Assembly: GCA_944358655.1 (NCBI GenBank)
Contig: CALVRO010000001.1
Span: 1 to 64,000, forward strand
DNA: 64,000 bases
From: an uncultured Clostridia bacterium
GTDB lineage: Bacteria > Bacillota > Clostridia > Christensenellales > Borkfalkiaceae
Direction: 5' to 3'
Shown here: piece by piece, positions 6,284 to 15,519 of the stretch
Numbering within the stretch: the first letter of the stretch is position 1
Layout of the letters: each line of letters starts with the position of its first letter
Notes under the pieces: generated by a model
Seen by the model: the letters and a program-made list of their open reading frames with translations, nothing else
What the model was told of the DNA's origin: nothing
The model's database searches: none
Program-made: the position numbers and the translations under genes

Positions 6284-8455
6284 TCACAGGCCGAGGAGAT
6301 CGCTGTAGGCGTCCTCGAAGAGTTCGATGGAAGTTTCGCCGCCGAAGTTCTGGTTGATGACGAGGCGGTTGTTGGTGTCGACGTTTGTGAGTATGCTGTC
6401 CTTCATCCATGTGTAGTACATGTTCTGGAAGGTGCCCTCGGTGGTGACGTCCTCCACCGTCCACGAGATGTCGTCGCCGTAGACCGCGCCGCCCTCCCTT
6501 GAGAACGTGGCGGTGACGTAGATGACGTGCCAGCCGTAGTCGGCGCCGCAGACGTAGATTGTGCCCGCGCCCTCATCGACGGCGGCCTGAGCCGCATATT
6601 CGAATTCGGGAACGTAGTCGGTCTCGTAGGCCGATACCGAGTAGCCTATATAGTTGGAGAGCACGCCCGTGTCGGTGGTGTATGCGTACTGCAGCTCGTT
6701 GACGGCCGTGAGGGCCTTGTAGGCCGCGCCGTCCCTTATGAAGAGGGAGGAGAGCGAAGTGTCGCCTATCTCCACCTTGCCGGTGGCGTAGACAAAGCGC
6801 GAATAGTCTATCTTTCTGTCGGCCTCGTCGGGCTCGTCGGCCGTTTCGGCCGTGTAGTACTGCTCGGGCGAGGTGACGTCGTAGGCGTCGTTGTGGGCAA
6901 TGGTAACGGTGTCGCCGCCCATTATATACTCGACGTACTCCTCCATTTCGGCGAGGAAGCCGTCGACGTCCATCTTGACGGGCGAGAGCGCGTAGCTCTT
7001 GTCGGCGTTCTTGGCGACGGTGCCGTTGTACGAGTAGAGGCCGGCGTACTTGTCGAGCTCGGCATACCTTGTGGAATTTTTGAGGTTGTCCTCGAAGAAG
7101 AGATAGTTTCTGCCCTCGCTCTTGCCGAAGTAGCCCTCCGTCCATCCTCTTGCGTCGAAGGAATAGTCGGTGGCGCCGTTGAACCATGCCGAACGCTGGT
7201 CGGTGGCCTGTATGCCGGCAAGTATGTCCTTGCGGGAGAAGTAGTACTCGGCCGAAGTGTCGGTGTTGTCGATATACAGGTTCTGCTCGGCGCTGAAGGG
7301 GAGCAGAATGTTATATACATACCCGAAGGTGCCGCCCTCGGTGCCTTCGGTGGCGGGAACGTAGAGTATGAACGAGGAATCGGAGAGCGAGCTCATGGTC
7401 GATTCGAAGGCGGTGGGGTCGTCGTTGGAGGCCTTGTCGTCCTCGAACTGGGCGGCGTACTGGGCCTTGAGGAAGGTGTACTCGCCGTCTACCACGCTTT
7501 CGACAAGCGCCTCCTGCTCGGCGGCGTAGCGCTCGTTGTACTCGTTGATGACCTGCTGCTGAAGCTGGGAGAGATATTCGTCCTGAATGTACGAAAGGCC
7601 CATTATGTCGGCGGCGTTTTCGCCCTCGAGGATGAGGAAGTTGTCGCGGAGGTTGGCCACGAACTGCGCATAGGCCTTGCGGCGGGTCTGCTTGGTGGTG
7701 CCCTCCACGGCGTCGTCCTGATACGCGCCGACGTAGTCCCAGGTATAGTGGTAGGCGTTGCCCTCGGCGTCCGTGCCCTCGTAGCCCGTGTAGAGGCCGT
7801 AGTTGAGGGTGCCGTCGTCGTTGAGGGGCAGGTAGTCCTCCACTTCCTCGCCCGCGCCGCCGGGGGTGGTGCGCGTTTCGGTGGACGTGGAATTGCCCTC
7901 CTCCTCGTCGATTATGGCCTGCTCGAGGGAATCGAGAGCGGAGTTGATGCTCGAATAGAGCGCGTAGCGCGCGAGCAGCACCCTGTCGCTCACCCTCTCC
8001 TCGTGTTCGGCCGTCTCGCCGCTGAGGAGGTATTCGTACCTCTCTATCTCGGTGGGCTTGGCCATGTACTCGGCGAAGAAGGAGGAATTTTCGGCCGTCT
8101 TCTGCCTGATGAGCTCGAGCGTGGCGTACTGCGAGATGACCGCCGTGCCCGTGAGGGCATCGACGAGAGAGTTGAACACCGAGGCGGCGGACGAGCTGTC
8201 GCTTATGGACGAGCCCGAGTTGTAGTAGGCGGCTATGAGATCCCTCTTTATAATGTCCTTCTGCGAAGATATCGCCGAAACATAGGGAGTGAGGCCGGCA
8301 TCCTCCACCATTTCCGTCTTTTTGGAAATATCGACGGTGGCTATTACCTGGTTCATGTCCTCCTCGTTGCGGGTGGCGTTGCCGCATCCCGAAAAGGCGA
8401 CGGACATGGTCAGCGCGGCGACGAGAGCGCCGCAGACAAGTACTTTACTTTTCAT
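6284..8455 (-). CDS. Large secreted lipoprotein, candidate PrsA/SurA-like foldase
   Basis: The 723-residue protein starts with a lipoprotein signal peptide. Residues 1-23 are hydrophobic, with the lipobox AFSGC and Cys24 as the lipidation site. The start at 8455 was chosen for this signal and the upstream TCGGAG. The segment after Cys24 (NQVIATVDISKK) resembles the N-terminal SurA/PrsA chaperone region. GWHVIYVT near the C-terminus resembles the end of a parvulin domain. No complete parvulin fold is obvious. The gene follows mfd in the order pth-mfd-foldase known from many Clostridia, which supports a folding role outside the membrane. The function is an inference. Confidence 0.55.
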   Translation of the reverse strand: MKSKVLVCGALVAALTMSVAFSGCGNATRNEEDMNQVIATVDISKKTEMVEDAGLTPYVSAISSQKDIIKRDLIAAYYNSGSSISDSSSAASVFNSLVDALTGTAVISQYATLELIRQKTAENSSFFAEYMAKPTEIERYEYLLSGETAEHEERVSDRVLLARYALYSSINSALDSLEQAIIDEEEGNSTSTETRTTPGGAGEEVEDYLPLNDDGTLNYGLYTGYEGTDAEGNAYHYTWDYVGAYQDDAVEGTTKQTRRKAYAQFVANLRDNFLILEGENAADIMGLSYIQDEYLSQLQQQVINEYNERYAAEQEALVESVVDGEYTFLKAQYAAQFEDDKASNDDPTAFESTMSSLSDSSFILYVPATEGTEGGTFGYVYNILLPFSAEQNLYIDNTDTSAEYYFSRKDILAGIQATDQRSAWFNGATDYSFDARGWTEGYFGKSEGRNYLFFEDNLKNSTRYAELDKYAGLYSYNGTVAKNADKSYALSPVKMDVDGFLAEMEEYVEYIMGGDTVTIAHNDAYDVTSPEQYYTAETADEPDEADRKIDYSRFVYATGKVEIGDTSLSSLFIRDGAAYKALTAVNELQYAYTTDTGVLSNYIGYSVSAYETDYVPEFEYAAQAAVDEGAGTIYVCGADYGWHVIYVTATFSREGGAVYGDDISWTVEDVTTEGTFQNMYYTWMKDSILTNVDTNNRLVINQNFGGETSIELFEDAYSDLLGL

Positions 8456-8555
8456 TGAGTTTATCTCCGAAAGCCGCGGGCGCGAGGGCGCACCGCGGGC
8501 AATAATACAATACTCATTCATTATACGATATTTGCCGTATTATAGCAAACAAATT

Positions 8556-11500
8556 TTAAGTATTTTGAGTGAAACTTGAGGCTAATTTTAAAAAATTTAT
8601 CATTCCGCGCATGGTTTTTACGGGCGTTGAGGCGGGTTTGAACACAATGAGGGGCGCGCGGGCCATGGACAGAGTGACCTTGCCGGCGTATTTTTGAGCG
8701 GCCTCGGACAGCCTGCCGTCGCCCAAAGCGCTTATGCCGGGGAGCTCCAAAGAGCCGCCCTTTGAGTTGACGCTTATCTTTTTTACGTTGAAGCGGGCGG
8801 CGTACGCCTTTAGTACGGCTATGACGAGCAGGTTGAAAACCTCGTCGGGCATGCGGCCGTAGTTGTCCTCCACCGAGCGCAGCACGCGCTTGTAGTCGCC
8901 CACGGTGCGTATTTCGGCTATCTGCTTGTAGGCGTCGAGGCGGCCGGCGCTGCTCTCTATGTACCGCTCGGGGATGTAGGCCGTGGCCTTTATGTCGAGC
9001 TCGGCCGAGAACACGCTCTCGCCCGTCAGCTCCTCCTTTAAGAGTTTGGAGTACAGCTCGTAGCCCACCTTGTCCATGTGGCCGTGCTGTTCGGCGCCGA
9101 GCACGTTGCCCGCGCCCCTTATTTCGAGGTCGCGCATGGCTATTTTGAAGCCCGAGCCGAGCTCGGTGAACTGCATTATGGCCTTCAGGCGCTCGGTGGC
9201 GTCGCTCGTCATGACCTTGTCGGGCCTGAAGGTGAAGTAGGCCGAGGCGAGGCGGTCGCCCCTCCCCACCCTTCCCCTCAGCTGATAGAGCTGCGAGATG
9301 CCGAGGCGGTCGGAGTCGATGACTATTATGGTGTTGGCGTTGGGAAGATCTATGCCGTTTTCTATTATGGTGGTGGTGACGAGCACGTCCTTTTCGCCCC
9401 TGTAGAAGGAGAGCACGTTGCCCTCGAGCAGGTTTTTATCCATGCGGCCGTGGGCGTAGGTTATGCGCGCCTCGGGCACGAGCTCGCCCAGCCTGCCCGC
9501 AAACGCCGAGATGCTCTCCACCCTGTTGTACAGCACGAACACCTGACCCTTGCGGGAGATCTCCCTTATTACGGCGTCGCGGATGAGGGCGGGCGTCTCC
9601 TCCACCACATAGGTCTGGACGGGCAGCCTCTTCTGCGGCGGGGTGTTTATGGTGCTTATGTCCCTTATGCCCGCAAGCGACATGTGCAGCGTGCGGGGGA
9701 TGGGCGTGGCCGTCATGGTGAGGCAGTCGACGTCGTTTTTTATGTGCTTTATCCTCTCCTTGTGCTCGACGCCGAAGCGCTGTTCCTCGTCGAGGACGAG
9801 CAGGCCGAGGTCGGCGAACTTTACGTCGGCCGACAGCAGGCGGTGGGTGCCTATGGCGACGTCGATATCGCCCGCGGCGAGCTGCCTGAGTACCCGCTGC
9901 TGTTCGGAGGGAGTGCGGAAGCGGTTGAGCTTTTCGACGCGCACGCCGAAGTCGGCAAAGCGCTTTACGGCCGTCTGGTAGTGCTGCTCGGAGAGTATGG
10001 TGCTGGGGCACATGAGGGCGGCCTGCTTGCCGCCGAGCACGCAGAGATATATGGCGCGCAGGGCGACCTCCGTCTTGCCGTAGCCCACGTCGCCGCACAA
10101 CAGCCTGTCCATGACCTTGTCCGAGCACATGTCGGCCTTTATCTCCTGTATGCTGGCCAGCTGATCGGGCGTTTCCTCGTACTCGAAGGCGTCTTCGAAC
10201 TCCTCCATCATGGCTGCGTGTTCGGGGAAGCGGAAGCCGACCTTGCGCGAGCGCTCGGCATACAGCTCCTTGAGGTCGAAGGCAAGTTTTTTTATCGACT
10301 GGCGGGCCCTCTCCTTTACCCTTTCGAACTCGGCGCCGCCTATCTTGGAGAGCGAGGGGCTGTCCTCGCCCGAATATTTGGAGAGTATGTCCATCTGCTC
10401 GACGGGGACGTACAGCACGTCGCCCCCACGGTATTCGATGGCTATGTACTCCTTGATACCGTCGGTAGTTTCTATCTTTTTTGTGCCCGTTATCCGCCCT
10501 ATGCCGTGCTTTTCGTGCACGGCGTAGTCGCCCACCTCGGGCGAGGCGAACAGGTCGCCCCTGCGGCGGCGTATGCTGCGGCGCACGGGCTTGGTGTATA
10601 TGTCGCCGCTGCCCACCACGGCCAGTTTGCCGTCGTGCAGCACAAAGCCCTTTGCAAGCTCCTCCGCACTTATGCACACTCCCCGCATGGCGGAGAGGCT
10701 GTCGGGGAGGGGATCGACGGGGATAAATTCGCCCATGAGCGCATCGGCGAGCTTTTCCTCCCTCTCGACGCTGCCCGTGAAGATGAGCACGCGGTAGCCG
10801 CCCGCCCGCCAGTTCTTTATGTCCTGTATGAGCGAGGGCACCGAATTGAGATATGACGGCGTGGGCGTAGAGCGCAGGTTGTAGGTCTTTAAGGGTCTGA
10901 AGAACTGCGTGGAGGCCGTGAAGGTCTGCAGAGCGAGATTGCGGAAGGCCGAGGCGCGCGATATGAACTGCTCGGCCGTGAGCAGCTGCAGGCGGGAGAA
11001 GGCGAAGGCCTCGCCCCCCTCCTTGAGCCCCCTGTACCTCTCGGCGTGCTCTCGGGTGATGGCGCCCAGCCTGTCCGAAATGGTCTTGCACTCGTCGTAC
11101 ACCACCAGCGTATCGGGGGGCATTATGTCGAATATGGTGCGCGCGCGGGAGAGCAGGGGCATGACGAAGGCCGCCCCCGCAAAGGCTCCGCCCGCCGACA
11201 GCTTCTGGACTATCTCGTCGGCGATGGCGCGCGAGCGGGCGTAGGCGCGCTCGTCGGGGCAGTCCTTCAGTCCCGCCCTGAGCGCGGCCTCTATCTTGGA
11301 TATGTCCCCCTCCTCAACAACGCAGTCGGTGGCGGCTATGACGCAGACGCGGTCCGACTCCTCCCCGCGCTCGCCGCTGACAGCGGAGTACGGGCGGATG
11401 CGCTCTATCATGTCGCCGAAGAAGTCTATGCGCACGGGGTCGTCGGCGCCCACCGGCCAAATATCGACTATGTCGCCGCGCATGGCGAAGGCGCCCGCGC

Positions 11501-11978
11501 TCTCCACAGAATATTCGCGGGTATAACCCATTGCCACGAGGCGGGCGGGCAGAGAGGCGAAGTCGAGCTCCTCCCCTTTTACGAAGGTGATGCAGTCGAT
11601 GCGGTCGGGCACGAGCTGCAGCGCCGACTGCACGTCGCACACCACTATCTCCGCCCCCGAAAACAGGGCGTGAAGGGCCTTGAGCCGTTTGAAGAGCGCG
11701 TCGCGCGAGAGGGCGTCCTTGTAGAGCAGCACTTCGTCCTTGGCGACGAGGTGGGCGCACCTTCTGCCCGACAGCGTGCTTATGGCGGCAAAGGCCTTTT
11801 CCGCCGCGACGTGGTCGGGCGCAATGTAGAGCACGCTGCCCTCCATCAGTCCTGCAGTTAGATATTTTTGACTATCGGACAGGCCGAAAACCGCCGTCGG
11901 AGTACCGAGGCGGACGTCGCTTGCAAGGGCGGGAAGATCGCCCCCTAAGTTGTCGCAGGTGAAGAACTTGGGTGACAT
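8556..11978 (-). CDS. mfd: Transcription-repair coupling factor
   Basis: The 1140-residue protein is a full-length Mfd. It removes RNA polymerase stalled at DNA lesions and recruits UvrA. The N-terminal UvrB-like module is followed by the RNA-polymerase-interacting domain (HEKHGIGRITG near residue 489). The helicase core carries Walker A GDVGYGKTE (about 625-633) and a DEEQ box (about 731), and a C-terminal TRCF domain follows. ATG 11978 is preferred. The longer frame would start with TTG inside repeat D, and no good ribosome site precedes either. Repeats D, C and B separate it from pth upstream. Confidence 0.95.
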   Translation of the reverse strand: MSPKFFTCDNLGGDLPALASDVRLGTPTAVFGLSDSQKYLTAGLMEGSVLYIAPDHVAAEKAFAAISTLSGRRCAHLVAKDEVLLYKDALSRDALFKRLKALHALFSGAEIVVCDVQSALQLVPDRIDCITFVKGEELDFASLPARLVAMGYTREYSVESAGAFAMRGDIVDIWPVGADDPVRIDFFGDMIERIRPYSAVSGERGEESDRVCVIAATDCVVEEGDISKIEAALRAGLKDCPDERAYARSRAIADEIVQKLSAGGAFAGAAFVMPLLSRARTIFDIMPPDTLVVYDECKTISDRLGAITREHAERYRGLKEGGEAFAFSRLQLLTAEQFISRASAFRNLALQTFTASTQFFRPLKTYNLRSTPTPSYLNSVPSLIQDIKNWRAGGYRVLIFTGSVEREEKLADALMGEFIPVDPLPDSLSAMRGVCISAEELAKGFVLHDGKLAVVGSGDIYTKPVRRSIRRRRGDLFASPEVGDYAVHEKHGIGRITGTKKIETTDGIKEYIAIEYRGGDVLYVPVEQMDILSKYSGEDSPSLSKIGGAEFERVKERARQSIKKLAFDLKELYAERSRKVGFRFPEHAAMMEEFEDAFEYEETPDQLASIQEIKADMCSDKVMDRLLCGDVGYGKTEVALRAIYLCVLGGKQAALMCPSTILSEQHYQTAVKRFADFGVRVEKLNRFRTPSEQQRVLRQLAAGDIDVAIGTHRLLSADVKFADLGLLVLDEEQRFGVEHKERIKHIKNDVDCLTMTATPIPRTLHMSLAGIRDISTINTPPQKRLPVQTYVVEETPALIRDAVIREISRKGQVFVLYNRVESISAFAGRLGELVPEARITYAHGRMDKNLLEGNVLSFYRGEKDVLVTTTIIENGIDLPNANTIIVIDSDRLGISQLYQLRGRVGRGDRLASAYFTFRPDKVMTSDATERLKAIMQFTELGSGFKIAMRDLEIRGAGNVLGAEQHGHMDKVGYELYSKLLKEELTGESVFSAELDIKATAYIPERYIESSAGRLDAYKQIAEIRTVGDYKRVLRSVEDNYGRMPDEVFNLLVIAVLKAYAARFNVKKISVNSKGGSLELPGISALGDGRLSEAAQKYAGKVTLSMARAPLIVFKPASTPVKTMRGMINFLKLASSFTQNT

Positions 11979-11997
11979 GGATGGTTGTGGTACGAGT

Positions 11998-12100
11998 AGA
12001 TATGTTGCCTTCGGCAACTCGATATGCCCTTTTCAGGGCTCGATATGGCCGCGCAAAGCGCGGCCTCGATATGCGGCGCCATTGGCACCGCGTTGCGGTA
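11998..12100 (+). repeat. Repeat D, copy 1: hairpin array spaced by CGATATG
   Basis: The 7-mer CGATATG (once AGATATG) occurs at 11998, 12020, 12041 and 12067. Between and after these lie small perfect hairpins (GTTGCC/GGCAAC, GCCC/GGGC, GGCCGCGC/GCGCGGCC, then GCGG/CCGC). Copy 2 at 47430 has the same layout with different stem sequences. The array starts 20 bases upstream of the mfd start codon. Confidence 0.75.
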
Positions 12101-12115
12101 ATTTATAAAAAAAAG

Positions 12116-12176
12116 ACCTCTCCGTCCGCGCGTTCACCGCGCGGCCACCTCCCCATGCGAAGGGGAGGCTATAATA
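12116..12176 (+). repeat. Repeat C, copy 3
   Basis: It carries the usual CTCTCCGTCCGCGCG hairpin and CACCTCCCCATGCGAAGGGG, and leads into repeat B through ATAATAATGATATATC. Confidence 0.75.
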
Positions 12177-12186
12177 ATGATATATC

Positions 12187-12284
12187 GTATCTGAAACGTA
12201 GCCCGGGAGATTTCTCGGCTACGCTCGAAATGACATGCTCTACCCGGGAAGATTTTTCCGCTTCGGCTTTGCCTCGAAATGACA
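12187..12284 (+). repeat. Repeat B, copy 3 (two units)
   Basis: It begins GTATCTGAAACGTAGCCC. Each of its two units ends in CGAAATGACA. The gap between pth and mfd (11979-12329) is wholly made of D, C and B repeats. Confidence 0.75.
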
Positions 12285-12329
12285 TGCTTTAACCAAAGGA
12301 AGGGTTTTCCCGATAGAAATGGCGGGCGG

Positions 12330-12893
12330 TCAGCCGTTGAAGCGCGTCATGACCAGCTCGGTCTTTTCGCCCTTGGCGAGGGCGAGGGCCGCCTCCGCCG
12401 CGCGGCCGCAGGCCGAGATGAACAGCTCGTAGTCCTCGGGGCGGACGTTGGCGAGCACATAGTTGATGAGAGGTATGTTGACCTCGCTGTCGCGGATGCC
12501 TATGCGGATGCGCACGAAGTCGGTGGAGCCGATCTCCGAAATTATCGAGCGCATGCCGTTGTGCGTGCCCGCGCTGCCCGAGGGCCTTATGCGCACATGG
12601 CCCTTGGGGAGGTCGTAGTCGTCGTAGATGACTATGAGGTCGGAGGGCGCCGCCCTGTGCTTGGCCAGCAGCTGCTTGACCGCTCTGCCCGAACAGTTCA
12701 TGTAGGTGAGGGGGCGGGCGATGACTACCTTTTCCCCTCCCACGTTGGCTTCGGCGCACACCGCCTCGCACTCCTTTTTTTTGAACTTGACGCCCAGCAT
12801 TGCGGCGAGGTCGCCTGCGGCCGTCCAGCCCATGTTGTGGAAGGTTTTTAAATATTTATCCTCGGGATTGCCGAGCCCTACTATTATTTTCAT
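12330..12893 (-). CDS. pth: Peptidyl-tRNA hydrolase
   Basis: The 187-residue enzyme cleaves peptidyl-tRNAs that drop off ribosomes, releasing tRNA for reuse. The family hallmarks are visible: GLGNP at residues 6-10 (Asn9), the catalytic His19 in FHN, PLTYMN near 60-67 and GTHNGMRS in the centre. The length is normal. It lies between prs and mfd, a common order in Bacillota. Repeat arrays now separate it from both neighbours, so it may need its own promoter, none of which is clear. Confidence 0.95.
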   Translation of the reverse strand: MKIIVGLGNPEDKYLKTFHNMGWTAAGDLAAMLGVKFKKKECEAVCAEANVGGEKVVIARPLTYMNCSGRAVKQLLAKHRAAPSDLIVIYDDYDLPKGHVRIRPSGSAGTHNGMRSIISEIGSTDFVRIRIGIRDSEVNIPLINYVLANVRPEDYELFISACGRAAEAALALAKGEKTELVMTRFNG

Positions 12894-12911
12894 GTTTTTT
12901 ATGCGGTGAAA

Positions 12912-13045
12912 GTGTATCTGAAGCGTAGCCCGGGGAGATTTCTCCGCGCGCTCGGCCTTCGGCCTCGCTTAGTCGAAATGACATCCTTATAGTCGGGGAG
13001 ATTTCTCCGCTACGAACGCTAAAGCGTTCTCCGGTCGAAATGACA
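12912..13045 (+). repeat. Repeat B, copy 4 (two units)
   Basis: It begins GTGTATCTGAAGCG. The first unit has the hairpin core CTCGGCCTTCGGCCTCG and the second GAACGCTAAAGCGTTC. Both end in GTCGAAATGACA. Confidence 0.8.
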
Positions 13046-13091
13046 TGCTCTGCCCGAGGGGAGAGGCTGCGCACCCCTCCTCCCACACCCC

Positions 13092-13162
13092 TGTCATGCC
13101 GAACAGCGCGCCATGATTGTCGGGATAAAACCAAGCGTGTGCGCGCGTTGCCGAGGCATCTC
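13092..13162 (+). repeat. Repeat A, copy 3 (short form)
   Basis: This copy has the first 71 bp of the module, from TGTCATGCCGA to GAGGCATCTC, and lacks the GATCCTTCGCTGTCGC tail. It follows B copy 4 through the usual linker. Confidence 0.75.
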
Positions 13163-13197
13163 CCGCGGAAACGAGCAGCCATACAGCGGTGCAAAAA

Positions 13198-13216
13198 ACG
13201 GGGCGAGGCGCCCCGT
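13198..13216 (-). terminator. Terminator of prs
   Basis: An 8-bp stem (ACGGGGCG/CGCCCCGT) with a three-base loop is followed on the minus strand by a run of six T. Confidence 0.75.
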
Positions 13217-13220
13217 TTTA

Positions 13221-14168
13221 TCAGTCGTAAATTTTGGAGATGGAGCGGTCGAGATAGACGTTTTCTATCGCGGCGGCGAAGATGGATGCCGTGGAGATGA
13301 TCCTGAACGAGGGGAGCATCTTTTCGGGCGGGATGTTTATTGTGTCGAGAATGGCGAGCTCGGAGATTGGCGAAGCGGCCAGCCTTTCGACGGCGGGGCC
13401 CGAAAGCACGCCGTGCGAGCAGCAGGCGTATATCTCCTTGGCGCCCGCGTCCTTTAAGGCCTTGGCGCCCTGGACTATGGTGCCGGCGGTATCTATCATG
13501 TCGTCGACCATAAGGCAGTTTTTGCCCTCGACGTCGCCGATGATGTTCATGACCTCCATTACGTTGGCCTTGGGGCGGCGCTTATCGATTATGGCCATTT
13601 TGGCGTCCATGCGGGCGGCGACCTTGCGCGCCCTTGCCACCGAGCCGATATCGGGAGAGACGACGACGAAGTTGTCGTCTACCTTGGGTTTGAAATAGTT
13701 GTAGAGAGTGGGCCCGCCCATGAGGTTATCGAGGGGAATATCGAAGAAGCCCTGGATCTGGAGGCAGTGGAGATCCATTGTGAGCACCCTGTCCGCTCCC
13801 GCAGAGGTGAGAAGATTGGCCACAAGCTTTGCCGTGATGGGCTCGCGCGAGCGCGCCTTTCTGTCCTGACGGGCATAGCCGAAATAGGGGATGACGGCCG
13901 TTATTCTGCCTGCGGACGCCCTTCTGGCGGCGTCTATCATGATGAGCAGTTCCATTAAATTGGTGTTGACGGGGTCGGAAGTCGACTGGATGAGAAATAC
14001 GTCCTTGCCGCGGATGGTTTCGTCGTAGCGGGCGTAGATCTCGCCGTCGGAGAAGTGCGTGAGCTCCATCTCGCCGAGAGAGGTGTTGAGTTTTGCCGCG
14101 ATCTTTTCGGCAAGGGGTATGTTGGACTTGCCCGAGAAGATCTTGATTTCGCTGCCGTGATTGATCAT
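13221..14168 (-). CDS. prs: Ribose-phosphate pyrophosphokinase
   Basis: The 315-residue enzyme makes PRPP from ribose-5-phosphate and ATP, feeding purine, pyrimidine, histidine and NAD synthesis. Visible family motifs are the metal-site segment [14 protein letters not shown], the flexible-loop region with YARQDRKA, and the PRPP loop [10 protein letters not shown]. The length is standard for the bacterial class I enzyme. It is the first gene of the run prs-pth-mfd-lipoprotein and is followed by its own terminator. Confidence 0.95.
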   Translation of the reverse strand: MINHGSEIKIFSGKSNIPLAEKIAAKLNTSLGEMELTHFSDGEIYARYDETIRGKDVFLIQSTSDPVNTNLMELLIMIDAARRASAGRITAVIPYFGYARQDRKARSREPITAKLVANLLTSAGADRVLTMDLHCLQIQGFFDIPLDNLMGGPTLYNYFKPKVDDNFVVVSPDIGSVARARKVAARMDAKMAIIDKRRPKANVMEVMNIIGDVEGKNCLMVDDMIDTAGTIVQGAKALKDAGAKEIYACCSHGVLSGPAVERLAASPISELAILDTINIPPEKMLPSFRIISTASIFAAAIENVYLDRSISKIYD

Positions 14169-14306
14169 TGGGGATTTGCCTCCGGTTTTTCATTCGTAGA
14201 CGGAACGCGTTCCGCCCTGCAACGTTGTAATAAAACTGTAATTTAATTGTATAATTTATGCGGTATAAAGTCAAACCGAATGACGGCACAGTTCAAATGA
14301 AAAATT

Positions 14307-14780
14307 TTATTGTGAAATTTTTTCCTTTTTTGCTTTTTCGCGCGCACGCATCTCGGAGAAGAAGGCGGAGAGTATGGCCCTGCACTCCTCCTCCATTACT
14401 CCCCCCTCCACCTCCACCTTGTGGTTGAGAAGGTTGGCGTTGGCTATTTCGTTGGTCAGCGAGCGGCCCTTGTCCTCGTACGCGCCGAAGTACACCTTGC
14501 GTATGCGCGCGTTGAGCGCGGCGCCCATGCACATGGGGCAGGGCTCGAGGGTGACGTAGAGGTCGCACTCGGGTATGCGCCAGCTTCTGAGCTTTTTGCA
14601 GGCCTTTTCTATGGCCTCTATCTCGGCGTGGGCGGTGGCTATCTGGCGGCCCGTGCGGCGGTTGTGGCCGCGCGCTATCACCTTGCCATCCAGCACCACC
14701 ACGGCGCCTATGGGCACTTCGCCCTCCCGAAAGGCTTTCTGAGCGCACTTTAAGGCGCTCTTCATGAACTTATTTTCCAT
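14307..14780 (-). CDS. tadA: tRNA adenosine(34) deaminase
   Basis: The 157-residue zinc deaminase converts A34 to inosine in tRNA anticodons. Zinc and catalytic residues are His51-Ala52-Glu53 and the Pro80-Cys81-x-x-Cys84 motif (PCPMC). The C-terminus is lysine-rich. The gene starts inside the end of the carboxypeptidase gene (11-base overlap), so the two are coupled. It gains interest because a tRNA-Pro with an A34 anticodon (AGG) lies in the same window, in addition to the usual substrate tRNA-Arg(ACG). Confidence 0.93.
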   Translation of the reverse strand: MENKFMKSALKCAQKAFREGEVPIGAVVVLDGKVIARGHNRRTGRQIATAHAEIEAIEKACKKLRSWRIPECDLYVTLEPCPMCMGAALNARIRKVYFGAYEDKGRSLTNEIANANLLNHKVEVEGGVMEEECRAILSAFFSEMRAREKAKKEKISQ

Positions 14781-15498
14781 AATGTAAAAAGAAATACCTG
14801 AGCGCGGAGCGGCACTCTGAAATGTCGGCGAGGCGGCATATCGGGTGAGAGAGCCCGTCCGAGCCGCACTCCACCGTGTAGGCGGGTATGCCCAGCTTTT
14901 GTATGCACCAATCCTTGTATCCGCCCGCGCTGCCCTGCGTGAGCTTTATTTTATAGCCCGTGGCGGCGGCCAGCAGCTCGGCGCCGCGCCTGTCGCCCCC
15001 GCCCTTAAACTGCCAATACACCTCCCCTCCCTTTGTGTGAAAGGAGAAGGTGACGAAGGGCCTTACCTTGAGCGTGAACGCCGCCAGGGCCCTGCTTTCG
15101 CTCTCCGAAAGGGGCTCGGGGCCTATGTAATTGCTGCCGCCCGGCGTGCGGGTGTTGAGCGCGCCCTTTCCCCACTCCGCGTCGAAATTGACGTTGAGAT
15201 CGACGCCGCGCGCGTTGGCCTTCCACATAGGCAGGCAACTCTGACTGATGACGGCGCCGTCGGGATTGACGAGGGGGACTATCCACCCTCCGCAGGCGGC
15301 GGGACGGGCGAGGTGGGCGAGCGCGAGGCGGGCGGTTATCCACTCCCTGCCGTGAATGGCGTATGTAGAGATATACTGCCTGCCGTACACTTGGCCGGCG
15401 TGCATGGCGACTATTGCCCTGCCGCGCAGCGAGTAGCCTATTACGCACTTGGGGCCCTTGTAATTTTTGTAAAACGACAGCACTTCCTCGTATATCAC
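14770..15498 (-). CDS. M14-family zinc carboxypeptidase
   Basis: This 242-residue protein belongs to peptidase family M14, probably the bacterial gamma-D-glutamyl-diaminopimelate type that trims peptidoglycan peptides. Zinc ligands are His49 and Glu52 (IHGRE) and His154 (SFHTKGG). The catalytic Glu is Glu210 (YTVECG). NPDG is present. The usual DLNRNF motif reads DLNVNF, so the carboxylate-binding Arg is replaced by Val. No signal peptide is seen, which suggests action in the cytoplasm on recycled muropeptides. It lies between rlmH and tadA in a tight operon. Confidence 0.8.
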   Translation of the reverse strand: MIYEEVLSFYKNYKGPKCVIGYSLRGRAIVAMHAGQVYGRQYISTYAIHGREWITARLALAHLARPAACGGWIVPLVNPDGAVISQSCLPMWKANARGVDLNVNFDAEWGKGALNTRTPGGSNYIGPEPLSESESRALAAFTLKVRPFVTFSFHTKGGEVYWQFKGGGDRRGAELLAAATGYKIKLTQGSAGGYKDWCIQKLGIPAYTVECGSDGLSHPICRLADISECRSALRYFFLHYGK

Positions 15499-15519
15499 AA
15501 GGTTATTATATTCGCGCCG

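Noticed and set aside
6527..8458. A 643-codon open frame antisense to the lipoprotein gene, and similar long antisense frames over mfd, pheT, tkt and secA
   Set aside because: GC-rich codon use leaves stop-free antisense frames. The sense products are recognised or have a signal peptide, and the antisense products have no family or start signals.
11979..12017. Extended mfd start at TTG 12017
   Set aside because: It uses a rare start inside repeat D, adds residues not found in the family, and ATG 11978 gives a normal Mfd N-terminus.
11998..12100. CRISPR array, because of regular short repeats
   Set aside because: The repeat is only 7 bases, the intervals are self-complementary hairpins and not unique spacers, and no cas gene is present.
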